Below are positions 62,101 through 64,000 of a stretch of 64,000 nt of DNA, in pieces. Both the position numbers and the translations under genes were made by a program. The DNA comes from Gymnogyps californianus (taxonomy: Eukaryota; Chordata; Aves; Accipitriformes; Cathartidae): the NCBI RefSeq assembly GCF_018139145.2, contig NC_059500.1, positions 47,886,072 through 47,950,071 of the forward strand. The letters run 5' to 3'. The notes under the pieces are model-generated. The model ran no database searches and was not told where the DNA came from. It saw only the letters and a program-made list of their open reading frames with translations. Numbering within the stretch: position 1 is the stretch's first letter; every line of letters starts with the position of its first letter.

Positions 62101-63991
62101 CCTCTGGGCAACACTGGTAAGAAAATACACCCAGTGTGAAAGCAGCAAGGCCTAGTGGAAAAGTGCCACCTCCTATCAGAGGGCTGCTAAAAGCTCTGAT
62201 TCTGTGTGGCTAAACACAGAGAAAATGAATTGACAGAGTGTATGAGAACAACTGCAGGGACTGTGAGGCCAGCAAACACTGACTTGTCTAAACACAGTCT
62301 TCTCTAAAAACACGTTGCTGAGTGTTAGGTGTCACACTGCAACAGCAAGCCCCCTTGATAAAGTCTGGGAGTTGCAGGCAGTACCGTTTTTCGTGGCGTC
62401 TTGGATGCAGGTTGCCACTGATTATTCAGCAGATCAATCTCTCCTCTGTAATCTCCACTGCAGGTTCTGTTGTATTGCAATAGTCAGAGTGGGAAAAGGT
62501 ACTCCCACTGCCAAAAACCCCTTGACGACAGTGGAGAAGAATTGCCTGCCTGTGATCTGTTACTTGACTCTGATATGGGCTTCGCTGTTTCAAATGTGGG
62601 ATTGTGCAGTGTACTGTGAGTGGCTTGGGAAAGACCCTCTCTGTTACTGCGCCCTCCCTGCTACTGAGGATGCTTCATGCCTGTTGTATTCCTGCTTGTC
62701 TTTTCTTGGCCCCACTTAAAAACCAGGTTGGCTTTAAATCGCTGACAAAAGCATGCCAAGGGGCTACAACATGTGTGACACCTACATAAGTACCTCTTGA
62801 TGCTCTTGGATTTTTTTTTTTACCTCTGCATTTCTGTTTTTACCCCTATACCTAATACTTTGCAATGTGAATTCTCTTCCCTTCGGCTCCACACAGACTT
62901 TTGAGAACCTTGTTTGTTTGCTAAAATATGTAACTAATACAGTATATTCAGAGGCTCAGGCTCTTGCCCAGCCATCATCACTCCAGATGCAAAGTGCAAT
63001 ATTTATATTAGAATAGCTCCTGTACTGACCGTTTCTCCTGGCCTGCTGCCAATGGTGTAAACAGATCTGCACACCAGTGGAAAAGTACTCAGAGACTGAA
63101 TTTGCTGGTGCCAGGTAGCAGACTCTCTGCCCTGTACCAAAGGATGTGGGCAATGAAATAGGTTCAGGTTAGTGAATGTCAGATGGTGATGTTATTTTCT
63201 TCTCCATCTTGTTTCTGTAATGTTTTGTTGGAGTTAAGTAACACTACTCCAGTATCTTAAAATAGCTCTTTTACAGTGATACCTGAGAAAAAGCTGACTG
63301 TCTGACCATGCTGATGTTTCTTTCCTCAACTGGTATTTTGCTGCAAAACTGTTTTGTTTTTATCTCCCCATCCTGGGCTGAACTGCTGTACAGTGTATTG
63401 TCTGGGAAGGCTATTGTTGCCTCTCTCATATGTTTCCCATACGTACTAGATAGCCTGCTATAATTATTGGGCTTTTAAAAGGAGTTATGTCTTCTGGTGT
63501 AACTCCACTGTAGAACAGAGATAGCTTTGTCTAAGGCCATTAACCTCACTGGGTGGAGAGAGGGGGGAACCTGGCCTGCCTGAGGTTGTCCAGAGCTGCC
63601 TCAGTTCCTTTTTCAGAGTCCAGGTTTCCAAATTGGAAAGGCTTGTGTGTTTCATTAACTGCTTGTATCCTATCCAGACTTTCTTAGGCTGTGGAGATAA
63701 GGGGAAGTATTAATTTCTTTGTGTGTCCAGAAAAAGGAACATAATTTTTTCGTTAAGACAAAAGACATAATGAAATTATTCTTCACAGGAGAGATTACAT
63801 AGCTCATGAAGTGTTGCCACAGAAACTTAAACCACCTGAAAAGCATGTCAAGAGTGATGAGAGTATGGATTTGACCTCCACTTATAAACAAGATTATAAC
63901 TCCTACCCTGTCTCTCAAGTACCTCCATGCCTCCCCCGTGTGATGAGGCACATCCCTAGCACCAAGATGGATACAAGAACCGCTTACAAAG
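35324..63991 (+). CDS. SAXO1: Stabilizer of axonemal microtubules 1 (FAM154A), 5' part, truncated by window end
   Basis: SAXO1 binds and stabilises microtubules of centrioles, basal bodies and cilia or flagella, through a Cys-rich N-terminus and repeated MAP6-like Mn modules. Exons seen are 35324-35400, 60449-60628 and 63789-63991, with matching phases and consensus donors gtatgt, gtatga and gtatgt. The N-terminus carries [11 protein letters not shown] joined to [14 protein letters not shown], the Cys-rich block of the family. Exons 2 and 3 continue with [20 protein letters not shown] and [20 protein letters not shown], typical Mn-module wording. Human SAXO1 begins at the residue equivalent to about 15 here, so 14-15 extra N-terminal residues are predicted. 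An in-frame TAA at 35303-35305 precedes the ATG. The window holds 153 complete codons (35324-63990); the remaining exon or exons, with most Mn modules, lie to the right. Confidence 0.95.
35401..40867 (+). other. SAXO1: SAXO1 intron 1, segment before LTR copy 3
   Basis: 5.5 kb of AT-rich intron. No repeat, exon or RNA recognised. Reading frames of up to 140 codons near 37.4-37.8 kb (minus strand) show no recognisable protein. Confidence 0.5.
40868..41458 (-). mobile_element. Solo LTR copy 3, SAXO1 intron 1
   Basis: 591 bp of the same LTR family as the copy at 24.3 kb, with perfect 5-bp target-site duplications aacac (40863-40867 and 41459-41463). Minus-strand orientation follows from the ATTAAA signal (TTTAAT on + at 41007-41012) and the decayed TATA region near 41177. 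It is antisense to SAXO1. No coding remnant. Confidence 0.9.
41459..43379 (+). other. SAXO1: SAXO1 intron 1, segment between LTR copy 3 and CR1
   Basis: Nothing coding seen. Near 42550-42595 there is a stretch (CTGGTGTAAGCTGATGTATC, then CTCCACTGG) that resembles text at 52985-53040 (reverse) and 63498-63515, possibly an old diverged repeat. Confidence 0.4.
43380..44770 (-). repeat. CR1 LINE fragment, antisense, in SAXO1 intron 1
   Basis: On the minus strand, translated pieces resemble the CR1 reverse transcriptase: FANDTKPG (decayed FADDT motif) and [13 protein letters not shown] near 43740-43880, then the C-terminal [20 protein letters not shown] near 43575-43635. The + strand shows reverse-complement text such as CCACCCCTGGGGCACACAGC near 43957. 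Frames are broken. Sequence differs clearly from the CR1 at 53.6 kb, so it is another subfamily. Borders are approximate. Confidence 0.85.
44771..53638 (+). other. SAXO1: SAXO1 intron 1, central segment
   Basis: 8.9 kb with no exon or RNA gene recognised. Points noted: a pyrimidine-rich stretch at 48.69-49.0 kb; a GC-richer block at 49.76-50.1 kb with a 114-codon minus-strand frame of no known similarity; a short direct repeat of AGTTATTGTT units near 52.0 kb. Confidence 0.45.
53639..54930 (-). repeat. CR1 LINE 3' part with decayed reverse transcriptase, antisense, in SAXO1 intron 1
   Basis: The 3' end, on the + strand, is GAATCATAGGATCATACAAT at 53640. It is followed by the same text as the CR1 at 8.3 kb. 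Further in, the minus strand encodes [19 protein letters not shown] and [13 protein letters not shown] (reverse transcriptase motifs) at about 54500-54640, then [20 protein letters not shown] near 54210-54270. One or more frameshifts and stops separate the parts, so the element is dead. The 5' side is truncated near 54.93 kb. Confidence 0.92.
54931..60448 (+). other. SAXO1: SAXO1 intron 1, segment before exon 2
   Basis: 5.5 kb of intron. A GC-richer block at 57.8-58.5 kb has overlapping open frames of up to 160 codons on the minus strand with no known similarity. A 31-T tract is at 59075-59105. No exon or RNA gene recognised. Confidence 0.45.
59075..59105. repeat. Uninterrupted T31 tract
   Basis: 31 consecutive T residues on the + strand. 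No retrocopy or LINE body with a poly(A) tail is recognisable on either side, so it is treated as a simple repeat. Its length in the assembly may be unreliable. Confidence 0.9.
60629..63788 (+). other. SAXO1: SAXO1 intron 2
   Basis: 3.16 kb from gtatga to ttcacag. Nothing recognised inside. Reading frames such as the 134-codon one at 62315-62719 have no recognisable similarity. Confidence 0.5.
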
Positions 63992-64000
63992 GTATGTGCC

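Overview
This is vertebrate, almost certainly bird, nuclear DNA. The evidence is spliced genes with GT-AG introns, CR1 LINE fragments with typical avian 3' ends, solo LTRs of an avian endogenous retrovirus type, and a gene order that matches human 9p22.1, which in chicken is on the Z chromosome. The Z assignment rests on synteny only. About 90% of the window is intron or intergenic DNA at roughly 40% GC, with two GC-rich promoter islands near 0.9-1.3 kb and 15.1-16.0 kb.

Three genes lie head to tail on the + strand. (1) PLIN2 (perilipin 2): CpG-island promoter with a TATA-like box, one non-coding exon, and seven coding exons from 3432 to 7756. They join in frame to 438 aa. (2) HAUS6 (augmin complex subunit 6): CpG-island promoter containing a 62-bp GAT microsatellite, and 17 coding exons from 15787 to 33655. 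They join in frame to 935 aa. (3) SAXO1 (FAM154A, stabilizer of axonemal microtubules 1): first coding exon at 35324-35400, then a 25-kb intron, exon 2 at 60449-60628 and exon 3 at 63789-63991. The rest lies beyond the right edge.

The genes do not form an operon-like pathway. PLIN2 coats lipid droplets, HAUS6 is needed for microtubule-dependent microtubule nucleation in the spindle, and SAXO1 is a ciliary/axonemal microtubule protein. They share only a conserved neighbourhood. The intronless RRAGA gene, which in human lies between HAUS6 and SAXO1, is not visible here. That interval is only 1.67 kb.

Repeats: three solo LTRs of one family (24.3, 34.3 and 40.9 kb), two with perfect 5-bp target-site duplications, all antisense to the genes; four CR1 fragments (8.3, 20-22, 43.4-44.8 and 53.6-54.9 kb); one GAT microsatellite; one 31-T tract. 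The most intriguing unexplained item is a terminal-exon-like segment at 13752-13886 encoding an acidic 44-residue C-terminus that I do not recognise, between PLIN2 and HAUS6. I saw no CRISPR, prokaryotic or viral gene system, and no convincing tRNA or rRNA gene.
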